Shown: positions 16,596 through 23,983 of the stretch, piece by piece
Layout of the letters: each line of letters opens with the position of its first letter
Position numbering within the stretch: position 1 is the stretch's first letter
DNA from: Nocardia nova NBRC 15556
GTDB taxonomy: Bacteria; Actinomycetota; Actinomycetes; Mycobacteriales; Mycobacteriaceae
Assembly: GCF_001613005.1 (NCBI RefSeq)
Contig: NZ_BDBN01000089.1
Coordinates: forward strand, 1 to 38,386
DNA length: 38,386 bases
Direction of reading: 5' to 3'
Notes under the pieces: generated by a model
Seen by the model: only the letters and a program-made list of their open reading frames with translations
Database searches by the model: none
What the model was told of the DNA's origin: nothing
Translations under genes and position numbers: made by a program

Positions 16596-19033
16596 TCGCA
16601 CTCGAACTTCCCGATCTGCCCGTCCGGGCAGTTCTCGATCATCTCGTCGCGACGTTGGCCGACCGCGAGACCGCCGTACTGGTCGCGCCGCCGGGCACCG
16701 GAAAGACCACGTTGGTGCCGTTGGCGCTGGCGGCGAACAACTCCGGCCGGGTGCTCGTAGCCGAGCCGCGGCGGCTGGCGGCACGGGCCGCGGCCGCGCG
16801 GATGGCTACGCTGCTCGGCGAGCAGGTGGGCGAAACCGTCGGCTACTCGGTCCGCGGGGATCGACGGGTCGGGCGGCGTACCCGCATCGAGGTCGTGACC
16901 TCCGGCTTGCTGGTGCGCCGCCTGCAGGACGATCCGGAACTGGCGGGGGTCGACGTGGTTGTCCTCGACGAATGTCACGAGCGCCATCTGGACGCGGATC
17001 TGCTGCTGGCGCTGCTGCTGGACGCCCGGGCCGGATTGCGGCCGGACCTGCGGGTCCTCGCCACCTCGGCCACCGTTGCCGCCGAACGCCTTTCGACGCT
17101 GCTGGGCGAGGACGACGCGGCGCCGGTGGTGCGGGTCGAGGCGCAGACCTTTCCCGTGGCCACAACCTACGTCCCGCCCTTGCCCCGGGAGCGAATCGAC
17201 GCACAGGTCGCACGCGCCACCCGCACCGCACTGGCCGAAATCGACGGCGACGTGCTGGTCTTCCTTCCCGGTGCGGCCGAAATCCGAAGAGTCGCCGCAC
17301 TTCTGGACGGCCACGACGGCGTGGATATCGTTCCGCTGCACGGCAGATTATCCGCGGCGAGCCAGGACACGGCCTTGCGTCCCGGACCTCGGCGGCGCGT
17401 GGTGCTCGCCACGGCGGTGGCGGAGTCGAGCCTGACGGTGCCGGGCGTGCGTGCCGTGGTGGATTCGGGCCTTGCGCGCGTGCCACGCATCGATCGGGCG
17501 CGGGGGCTATCCGGACTCGCCACGGTTCGCGTCTCGGCGGCCGTCGCCGACCAGCGTGCCGGGCGGGCCGGGCGCGAGGCGCCGGGCCGGGTGTGGCGAT
17601 GCTGGCCGGAGCACGAGCACGCCACCTTGCCCGCCTATCCCGAGCCGGAGATCCGCACCGCCGACCTGACCCGGCTCGCACTGGAACTGGCCTGCTGGGG
17701 CACGGCGGACGGTCACGGTCTCAGCTGGTGGGATCCGCCGCCCGCCGGTGGGCTGACCGCCGGCCGGAATGTGCTGCACGCCTTGGGAGCCGTGGACCCC
17801 GGCGGTGCGGTGACCGACCGCGGGCGGCGCATGGCCCGCATCGGGCTGCATCCGCGGCTGGCCCGCGCGTTACTCGACGGAGCGGCCGAGGTGGGGGCGC
17901 GACCGGCCGCGGAAGTCGTCGCCGTCCTCGACGACGACACCCTCATCTCGGGTGCCGATCTCACCGCGGGCCTGCACCGGCTCCGGCGTGAGCAGCCGGT
18001 GCGCTGGCGACGCGAGGCCGAGCGGCTGGCCCGAACGGTCGACGGACCGGAGGGGGCCGACGATCCCGCTTATATTGTGGCGCTGGCATATCCGGAACGG
18101 CTGGCGCGCCGACGCGCCCCCGGCTCGGCGAGCTATCTCATGGCCGGCGGAACCGCGGTCACGCTTGCGCCCGGCTCGGGAACCGGTGATCCGGAATGGC
18201 TGGCGGTCGGTGTCGCCACCCGCGACCCCGGGCGTTCCGAGGGTTACATCCGGCTGGCCGCGGTCGCGGACGAGCGCCTGGCCCGCCGCGCAGCCTCGGA
18301 ACTGCTGACGACCACCGACGCGGTCGAGTGGGTCGACGGCGACGTGGTGGCGCGACGGGTCGAACGACTGGGTGCGATCACCTTGTCGGAGAAGCCCATT
18401 CGCGATCCGGATCCGGATTTGGTCGGCGCCGCCGTGCGCCGCGGGCTGACCTCGTCGGGGCTCGGCCTGCTGACCTGGCCCGCCGAGGCGACCGCCCTGC
18501 GTCAGCGCCTCGACTTCCTGCACCGAACCCTGGGCGACCCGTGGCCGGCGGTCGACGACGAAGCGCTGCTCGCCGCCGCCGACACCTGGCTCGGACCCGA
18601 ACTCGCCGCCGCACGCCGCCGCGCCGATCTCGAACGCATCGATACCGCACAGGCCCTGCGCCGCTTGCTGCCCTGGCCGGACGCGGCGCGCATCGACGAA
18701 CTGGCACCGGAACGCGTGCAGGTGCCCTCCGGCAGCCGCGCCCGCATCGACTATTCCGCCGATCCGCCGGTGCTCGCGATCAAGGTCCAGGAGATCTTCG
18801 GCTGGACCGACGCACCGCGCCTCGCCGACGGCCGCGTCCCGATCGTGCTGCATCTGCTCTCACCCGCTCAGCGCCCGGTCGCGGTCACCGCGGATCTCGC
18901 CTCGTTCTGGCGCACCGGCTGGCCTCGCGTGCGCGCGGACCTGCGCGGCCGCTATCCCAAACACGCCTGGCCGGAAGACCCCACCACCGTGCCCGCCCAC
19001 CGCGGCTCGGCCCGCAACGCCGGCCGCGGCTAG
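16592..19033 (+). CDS. hrpB: ATP-dependent RNA helicase HrpB
   Basis: An 813-residue DEAH-type superfamily 2 helicase. Motif I is APPGTGKTT (about 32-40), motif Ia VAEPRRLAARAAAARM, motif II LDECHER (Asp126-His129), motif III ATSATVAAERL, motif VI ADQRAGRAGREAPGRVWRCW. After the RecA domains come the winged-helix/ratchet region (HALGAVDPGGAVTDRGRRMA) and the HrpB C-terminal domain ending VTADLASFWRTGWPRVRADL and GRYPKHAWPEDP, the family trademark. Length is standard. The role of HrpB in bacteria is poorly defined; it is a non-essential RNA helicase. Start GTG 16,592 overlaps the ligase stop (GTGA); the frame upstream is out-of-frame ligase sequence. The stop TAG at 19,031-19,033 shares the palindrome CTAG with the convergent SnoaL-like gene. 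Confidence 0.95.
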   Translation: MIALELPDLPVRAVLDHLVATLADRETAVLVAPPGTGKTTLVPLALAANNSGRVLVAEPRRLAARAAAARMATLLGEQVGETVGYSVRGDRRVGRRTRIEVVTSGLLVRRLQDDPELAGVDVVVLDECHERHLDADLLLALLLDARAGLRPDLRVLATSATVAAERLSTLLGEDDAAPVVRVEAQTFPVATTYVPPLPRERIDAQVARATRTALAEIDGDVLVFLPGAAEIRRVAALLDGHDGVDIVPLHGRLSAASQDTALRPGPRRRVVLATAVAESSLTVPGVRAVVDSGLARVPRIDRARGLSGLATVRVSAAVADQRAGRAGREAPGRVWRCWPEHEHATLPAYPEPEIRTADLTRLALELACWGTADGHGLSWWDPPPAGGLTAGRNVLHALGAVDPGGAVTDRGRRMARIGLHPRLARALLDGAAEVGARPAAEVVAVLDDDTLISGADLTAGLHRLRREQPVRWRREAERLARTVDGPEGADDPAYIVALAYPERLARRRAPGSASYLMAGGTAVTLAPGSGTGDPEWLAVGVATRDPGRSEGYIRLAAVADERLARRAASELLTTTDAVEWVDGDVVARRVERLGAITLSEKPIRDPDPDLVGAAVRRGLTSSGLGLLTWPAEATALRQRLDFLHRTLGDPWPAVDDEALLAAADTWLGPELAAARRRADLERIDTAQALRRLLPWPDAARIDELAPERVQVPSGSRARIDYSADPPVLAIKVQEIFGWTDAPRLADGRVPIVLHLLSPAQRPVAVTADLASFWRTGWPRVRADLRGRYPKHAWPEDPTTVPAHRGSARNAGRG

Positions 19034-19509
19034 GCCGGGCCCGCGTTCTCGGCGCTGGAAACGTCCGGAACGCGAACCGCGACGTCCTCGATGAAGTCGA
19101 CCACCAGTTCCCGACGGGAGAACAACCAGCTCTCGCCGATGCGGGCGAAGGTGTCCTGATAGCGGATGGCGACCCGCCGGTCCCGGTAGCCGTCCGCGCG
19201 CCGCAAGATGTGGTGTGCCGTGCAGTAGACCTCACCGTGCACGCGGTCGCGTGAAACCGGCTCGAGCACATGCTGTTCCACGACGTGGCGGGTGAGCACG
19301 AACCGTGACACCGCGTCCACCACCGAGGCGACCACGCGCTGCCTTCCCATCACCTCCACGGCTTGCTCCGTCCCGTTCAGCACGGGTGGTAATACGAGGA
19401 CCGCATCCGGAGTGAACAGCGCTGTGAGCGCCGCACTGTCCCGTCGGTCGGCGGCGCGCGCATATCCCGCCGCGAGTGTGGTGATGGCAAGTCGGTCCGC
19501 GGGTTCCAC
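19030..19509 (-). CDS. SnoaL-like (NTF2-fold) protein
   Basis: A 159-residue cone-barrel protein. The opening helices PADRLAITTLAAGYARAADR followed by RDSAALTALFTPDAVLVLPP, then SRFVLTRHVVEQHVL and the long strands EVYCTAHHILR and AIRYQDTFARIGESWLFSRRE, are typical of SnoaL_4-type NTF2-like proteins. Members act as dehydratases, isomerases or ring-hydroxylating-oxygenase small subunits, or have no known activity. The motif with aspartate (FTPDAV) and the two histidines in AHHIL are possible active-site residues. GTG 19,509 has GAGGATGGGA upstream; the longer frame runs back into the promoter region of the thioesterase. It is convergent with hrpB and divergent from the thioesterase gene. Confidence 0.75.
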   Translation of the reverse strand: MEPADRLAITTLAAGYARAADRRDSAALTALFTPDAVLVLPPVLNGTEQAVEVMGRQRVVASVVDAVSRFVLTRHVVEQHVLEPVSRDRVHGEVYCTAHHILRRADGYRDRRVAIRYQDTFARIGESWLFSRRELVVDFIEDVAVRVPDVSSAENAGPA

Positions 19510-19649
19510 GGTCCCATCCTCGCCGCTCGGCCCTACGCCGGAACAGAGCTTTCCGGTGGGTGGGACCTCGCCGGACATCCGACCGGTCGACAACGCTAAC
19601 GTGCGATTGACGTATCGCGACAACCGCGAACGGCAGAGGAGAAACCACG

Positions 19650-20324
19650 ATGGATGCGATGACGTCGGCCGATCCGGAACCGGAAAGCGTTCCCACAGTG
19701 AGCAATTCACCTGCCGATATCGTCCTGACCTCGCAACTGCAGGACGTCCCGGTCGACCGCGCGACAGCCGCGGCGCGGCGGGTGATCGACGCCCTGCTGC
19801 GCACCGACCGGACCAACGCGAATCTGGACCGGGTGGCCGAGGAACTCGACAACATCGCCGACCACCTCGAGCAGCATGCCCCGGTGGTCGCGGAACGGCT
19901 GATCGACATGTGGCGTGGTGAAGGCGTGACCCGGCACGATCCGGTCACCGGTCCGGAGAACGCGATCGCAGCGCCCCTCGCACTCACCGGCCGTGCGGAC
20001 GGGTCGGTGGACGGTGTCGTGACCCTGACGCTTCCATATCAGGGACCGCCGGGACATGTGCACGGGGGAGTGGCCGCGCTGCTGCTCGACCACACGCTCG
20101 GGGTGGCGAACGCCTGGTCGGGCCGCAGCGGCGCGACGGCGCAACTGAATGTGCGGTATCACCGTCCGACCCCCTTGTTCGAGCCGCTCACGGTCAGCGG
20201 CCGGATGGTGTCCGAGGAGGGCCGCAAGATCAACTCGGCCGGCGCGATCCACAGCGCCGACGGCACCCTCTGCGTGTCGGTGGAGGGTCTGTTCATCGAC
20301 AAACGGGTTCCCCGGCCGCGCTGA
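19650..20324 (+). CDS. PaaI-type hotdog thioesterase
   Basis: A 224-residue protein with an N-terminal helical extension (about 1-100, including a DRVAEELDNIADHLEQHAPV helix) and a C-terminal hotdog domain. The hotdog signature GPPGHVHGGVAALLLDHTLG contains the HGG turn and the aspartate in LLDH that acts as base in PaaI-type acyl-CoA thioesterases. The end (LNVRYHRPTPLFEPLTVSGR and TLCVSVEGLFIDKRV) completes the five-strand sheet. It should hydrolyse an acyl-CoA in the cytoplasm; the physiological acyl group is unknown. GAGGAG precedes the ATG at 19,650. Confidence 0.85.
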   Translation: MDAMTSADPEPESVPTVSNSPADIVLTSQLQDVPVDRATAAARRVIDALLRTDRTNANLDRVAEELDNIADHLEQHAPVVAERLIDMWRGEGVTRHDPVTGPENAIAAPLALTGRADGSVDGVVTLTLPYQGPPGHVHGGVAALLLDHTLGVANAWSGRSGATAQLNVRYHRPTPLFEPLTVSGRMVSEEGRKINSAGAIHSADGTLCVSVEGLFIDKRVPRPR

Positions 20325-20383
20325 CGAGCGACCGGAACCGACCGGCCACGCCCCTGTTCCCACTCAGCGAGAGATGTCCGCAG

Positions 20384-21295
20384 ATGAAGATTCTGATCGT
20401 CGGTGGCACCGGCATGATCGGCGTGCACGCCGCGCTGCACCTGCGCGAGCACGGTGACGAGGTCACCGTCGCGGGCCGCGGCCCGATATCGGCCGATTCA
20501 CCGGTTGCCGATTTTCCGCTGCTGCTGGGCGATTACACGGTGCCCACCTTCACCCCGGCACAACTGGAACGCTTCGACGGCATCGTGTTCGCCGCAGGGC
20601 AGGACGTGCGGCACATGACTCCCGAGGACGACACCCGGCGATTCTGGGAGACCACCCAGAGCGTCGGCGTACCCCGTTTCGCGGCCCTGGCCAAGCAGGC
20701 CGGCGTGCCGCGCTTCGTGCAGGTCGGCAGCTACTACCACCAGCTACGCCCCGACCTCGCCGAGCGCAACCCGTATATCGCGGCGCGCAAAGCCGCCGAC
20801 GAGGGCGCCCGCGCGCTCGCCGACGATTCGTTCGCCGCGTGCACCCTCAATCCACCGTCGATCATCGGTGCGGTGCCGGGAACGTCGGCTCGCCGCTATC
20901 GGCGGATGATCTCCTGGGCGGCGGGGAACGAACCCGACATCCCCGACTTCGCACCCGCCGGCGGCACCAACTACATGTCCGCTGCCTCACTCGCACAGGC
21001 GATTCGGGGCGCACTGGTGCGGGGTGAGCCCGGTGCGGCCTACCTCGTCGGCGACCAGAACCTGTCGTATCGGGAGTTCTTCCAGATGCTCGTCGACGCC
21101 GCGGGCGGCGGGCGGGTCATCACCGAGCGCGACGAGCCGCACCGATTGCAGCCGGATGCCTCGATCATCCAGGGCCGCGGCAACACCCTGGCCTACGAAC
21201 CGGATCCCGACGAAGTGCGCCTGCTGGGCTACAGCCGCGACGACTGCCGGCGCGCAGTCCGAGCCCTCGTGGACGTGGTGTCGGCCGCGCGCTGA
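20384..21295 (+). CDS. NAD(P)-dependent epimerase/reductase-like protein (extended SDR)
   Basis: A 303-residue Rossmann protein. The N-terminus MKILIVGGTGMIGVHAALHL carries GxxGxxG for NAD(P) binding. Later landmarks are DGIVFAAGQDVRH, FVQVGSYYHQL and YIAARKAADE, the last giving the YxxxK catalytic pair, then TLNPPSIIGAVPGTSARRY and a C-terminal substrate domain ending LLGYSRDDCRRAVRALVD. This is the pattern of extended or atypical short-chain dehydrogenases such as sugar-nucleotide epimerases and hydroxysteroid dehydrogenase-like proteins. No sugar biosynthesis genes are adjacent, so the substrate is open. It is 59 bases downstream of the thioesterase gene and may be co-transcribed with it. 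Confidence 0.85.
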   Translation: MKILIVGGTGMIGVHAALHLREHGDEVTVAGRGPISADSPVADFPLLLGDYTVPTFTPAQLERFDGIVFAAGQDVRHMTPEDDTRRFWETTQSVGVPRFAALAKQAGVPRFVQVGSYYHQLRPDLAERNPYIAARKAADEGARALADDSFAACTLNPPSIIGAVPGTSARRYRRMISWAAGNEPDIPDFAPAGGTNYMSAASLAQAIRGALVRGEPGAAYLVGDQNLSYREFFQMLVDAAGGGRVITERDEPHRLQPDASIIQGRGNTLAYEPDPDEVRLLGYSRDDCRRAVRALVDVVSAAR

Positions 21296-21351
21296 CCGGG
21301 TGAGCACTCCGTTCGCGCAATAGGGGGAAATTCGCGGCAATTGGCGGCAGG

Positions 21352-22665
21352 ATGGCAGATATGCGCGCACTCATCCAACTCCGTCCCTCCGCCGATCTGA
21401 TTGCCGCAGTTGCCGATCCGGCCGTCTCGGTGGCCCCGGCGGATGTCGCCGGCGATTTGCCCGGGTTCGACCTCGACCACGACTTCGCCCCACTGTCCGT
21501 CCCGGATACCGTCGCCGCCGACCGAGCGGGCGCGCGTTCGGTGGTGGTGCGCGGGCAGATCCCCGACGACGACCTCGACGCCACGGTGGCGCGACTGACC
21601 GGAACCCGCGGCGTGGCAGGCGTTTTCGCCGACCCGCGGATCGAGACGAACCTCACCTGCGGCGGCGATCCAGCGGTCGGCACCTGGCACGACGTGCAAA
21701 CCCTGTTGCACACCGGCGATCTGGCCGCCGGTGGGATGGACGGAAAATCGGTCGCGGTCGCGATCGTCGACACCGGCGTCAACGCCGCACGCGTCGAGCA
21801 GGCCCGCGGCGGTCCGGTGATCGTCGACGCCGCGCGCAGCTGGAATCCGCCGGGGGTGAGCGGCACGGCCGGACAGTTCCCGGTCGACCACGGATCGATG
21901 TGCGCGTTCGACACCCTGATCGGTGCGCCGAACGCCACGCTGCTCGATATTCCGGTGCTGCAGAGCAAGACTCGCGGCGGCTCCACGATGGACGGGCTGC
22001 TGTCGGACGCGCTGGCCGCCTACGCCCATCTGCGCACCGTGCTCACCGACCAGCCGGAGGCCACCCGCACGCTGGTGATCAGCAACAGCTGGGGCGCCTT
22101 CTCACCGGACTGGGACTTCCCGGTGGGGCAGCCCGGCAACTACTCCGACAACCCGTCGCATCCGTTCAACGTGATCGTCGGTTCGCTGGAAGCGGCCGGC
22201 GCCGACATCCTGTTCGCCGCGGGCAATTGCGGTCGCGACTGTCCCGATTCGCGGTGCGCGTACCAGGATCGGCCGATCGGCGGCGCCAATTCGCATCCGA
22301 GCGTGCTGAGCATCGGCGGAGTCGACAGCAAGGGACAGCGCGTCGGCTACTCCTCGCAGGGGCCGGGCCGGTTGTCCGACCGCAAACCCGACATCTGCAG
22401 CTACACCCACTTCCTCGGGTCGACGGTATTCGGCGCGAAAGAGCCCGATACGGGAACGTCGGCGGCCTGCCCGGTCGCCGCCGGACTGGTCGCGGCGATC
22501 CGCACGGTCTATCCGGCGAGCAAGCTGGCACCGGCCCAGCTGCGAGACCTGTTGCGGCGCACCGCAACCGCGCAGCCCGGCGGGTTCGACTACGACTACG
22601 GATTCGGTGTGGTGAACGCCGCCGCGCTGCTGGCGGAGCTGAAGAACACCGAGATCCGCGCGTAG
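21352..22665 (+). CDS. Subtilisin-family (S8) serine peptidase with propeptide-like N-domain and no signal peptide
   Basis: A 437-residue S8 peptidase. The triad is complete: Asp140 in VAIVDTGVNAA, His180 in PVDHGSMCAF, Ser370 in GTSAACPVAAGLVAA, with the oxyanion Asn292 in ILFAAGNCG. An N-terminal domain (about 1-100) resembles an I9-type propeptide and ends VAGVFADPRIETN. There is no hydrophobic signal peptide, so the enzyme appears cytoplasmic, unlike mycosins or secreted subtilisins. It has seven cysteines, three clustered at 293, 297 and 302 beside Asn292, and one (373) three residues after the nucleophile. The small gene nine bases downstream encodes a homolog of the N-domain. The start is 21,352 or the in-frame ATG at 21,361. 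Confidence 0.88.
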   Translation: MADMRALIQLRPSADLIAAVADPAVSVAPADVAGDLPGFDLDHDFAPLSVPDTVAADRAGARSVVVRGQIPDDDLDATVARLTGTRGVAGVFADPRIETNLTCGGDPAVGTWHDVQTLLHTGDLAAGGMDGKSVAVAIVDTGVNAARVEQARGGPVIVDAARSWNPPGVSGTAGQFPVDHGSMCAFDTLIGAPNATLLDIPVLQSKTRGGSTMDGLLSDALAAYAHLRTVLTDQPEATRTLVISNSWGAFSPDWDFPVGQPGNYSDNPSHPFNVIVGSLEAAGADILFAAGNCGRDCPDSRCAYQDRPIGGANSHPSVLSIGGVDSKGQRVGYSSQGPGRLSDRKPDICSYTHFLGSTVFGAKEPDTGTSAACPVAAGLVAAIRTVYPASKLAPAQLRDLLRRTATAQPGGFDYDYGFGVVNAAALLAELKNTEIRA

Positions 22666-22668
22666 CGT
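22663..22668 (+). promoter_or_regulatory. -10 hexamer TAGCGT overlapping the peptidase stop codon
   Basis: The TAG stop of the peptidase gene is the first half of TAGCGT, which stands six bases before the ATG at 22,675. The small propeptide-like gene can therefore have its own leaderless mRNA besides read-through. Confidence 0.5.
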
Positions 22669-22674
22669 GGAACC

Positions 22675-22959
22675 ATGCCGCTGCTCACCGTCCGGCTCTC
22701 CAGCGACGCCACCCTGGCGGCGGCGCTGCGTGAATTGCACCTCACCGAGGCCGAGGTCGACCTCGATTACGGCCTCGTCGCGGTGGACCCGGACCAACAC
22801 CTGTATGCCCTGCGGGTGAGCGATGCGGCCGCGACGCGGGCGGCGGCGGTCTCGGATGCGGCCGAGATCTTCGCCGATCCGCGTATCGGCCCCGCGCACG
22901 ACGCCGATCCCGATCCCCGGTCGCCCCGGCACCCGCCAGACAACTCCGCCCCGGCCTGA
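22675..22959 (+). CDS. Stand-alone propeptide-like (I9-like) small protein
   Basis: A 94-residue acidic protein, nine bases after the S8 peptidase gene. It aligns along most of its length with the peptidase N-domain: the first strand (LLTVRLSSDATLAAAL against ALIQLRPSADLIAAV), then VDLDYGLVAVDPD against FDLDHDFAPLSVPD, then the identical FADPRI (residues 66-71 here, 92-97 in the peptidase). The proline- and aspartate-rich tail (about 72-94) looks disordered. It has no signal peptide, so it should share the cytoplasm with the peptidase. By analogy with I9 inhibitors it could block or fold the peptidase in trans; that role is inferred from homology and position only. Confidence 0.75.
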   Translation: MPLLTVRLSSDATLAAALRELHLTEAEVDLDYGLVAVDPDQHLYALRVSDAAATRAAAVSDAAEIFADPRIGPAHDADPDPRSPRHPPDNSAPA

Positions 22960-23044
22960 TCGCGAATTACGCCGTCCCCCTGCCGAATTGGATCGTATGC
23001 GCTATATATCGGCGATACATTCCCGACCCGCGAGGAGCCTTCCC

Positions 23045-23857
23045 GTGTCCGATCATCCGGTCGACCTGCGCACCGATGTGGCACACCCAGCCCGCATGTA
23101 CGACTACTTTCTCGGCGGCAAGGACCACTACGAGGCCGACCGCCGCGCCGCCGAGACCGCTCTCGCGAACTTTCCCGCGGTCCGCCTGACCGCGCGCACC
23201 AACCGTGAATTCATGCGCACCGCGACGCGCTATCTCGCCGAGCAGGGTGTGCGCCAGTTCCTCGACATCGGCACCGGGATTCCGACCGAACCCAATCTGC
23301 ACCAGGTCGCGCAGGAACACGCATGCGAGTCGCGGGTGGTGTACGTCGACAACGATCCGATCGTGCTCGCGCACGCACGGGCGTTGCTGGTGAGCGCCCC
23401 CGAAGGCCGTACCACCTATGTGCAGGCCGACGCCGCGGATCCCGAGGCGATCCTCGCTTCTCGCGAGCTGCGCGACACGCTGGATCTGTCGCAGCCGGTG
23501 GCGATTTCGCTGATGGCGGTGGTCCACTTCGTGCCCGGTGACGTCTACGCCATGGTGAACACGCTGATGGATGCGCTGGCCCCCGGTTCGTATCTCGCGA
23601 TGAGCCATGTCACCACGGATTTCGACAACGGTGCCAACGATCCCGACGGGATGGGCCGCCTGCTGCAGGTGTATTCGGATCAGGGCATTCCGGTGCGCCC
23701 GCGCAGCCGTGACGAGGTCGCCCGCTTCTTCGACGGCCTCGAACTCGTCGAGCCGGGTGTGGAGGTCATTCACCGGTGGCGGCAGGAGGGCATCGAACAT
23801 CCCGCCGACCACGACAAGAAGGTCTCGCTCTACGGCGCGGTCGGCAAGAAGGTGTGA
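23045..23857 (+). CDS. SAM-dependent methyltransferase-like protein (PF04672/DUF574)
   Basis: A 270-residue actinobacterial methyltransferase-like protein. It opens with the family motif DVAHPARMYDYFLGGKDHYE followed by ADRRAAETAL, then FLDIGTGIPTEPNLHQVAQE as the SAM glycine loop, RVVYVDNDPIVLAHARALL as the acidic ribose-binding loop, ISLMAVVHFV and YLAMSHVTTDF. These proteins are numerous in Streptomyces and Nocardia and their substrates are mostly unknown. GTG 23,045 is chosen because GAGGAG lies eight bases in front and the family starts just here; the longer frame enters the previous intergenic region. The 85-base upstream gap is unusually AT-rich (GCTATATATCGG), probably the promoter. 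Confidence 0.9.
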   Translation: MSDHPVDLRTDVAHPARMYDYFLGGKDHYEADRRAAETALANFPAVRLTARTNREFMRTATRYLAEQGVRQFLDIGTGIPTEPNLHQVAQEHACESRVVYVDNDPIVLAHARALLVSAPEGRTTYVQADAADPEAILASRELRDTLDLSQPVAISLMAVVHFVPGDVYAMVNTLMDALAPGSYLAMSHVTTDFDNGANDPDGMGRLLQVYSDQGIPVRPRSRDEVARFFDGLELVEPGVEVIHRWRQEGIEHPADHDKKVSLYGAVGKKV

Positions 23858-23983
23858 GCGCCGACCACGAATTCACCCGCAACGTGTGACGCGCGCCCGC
23901 CGCCACCGCCGTTAGCGTCGCTGCCGAGCGGCAACGACGGTCGGTGATCGAGAAGACCGGTCCCGCGGACGTGTGGAGGACAG

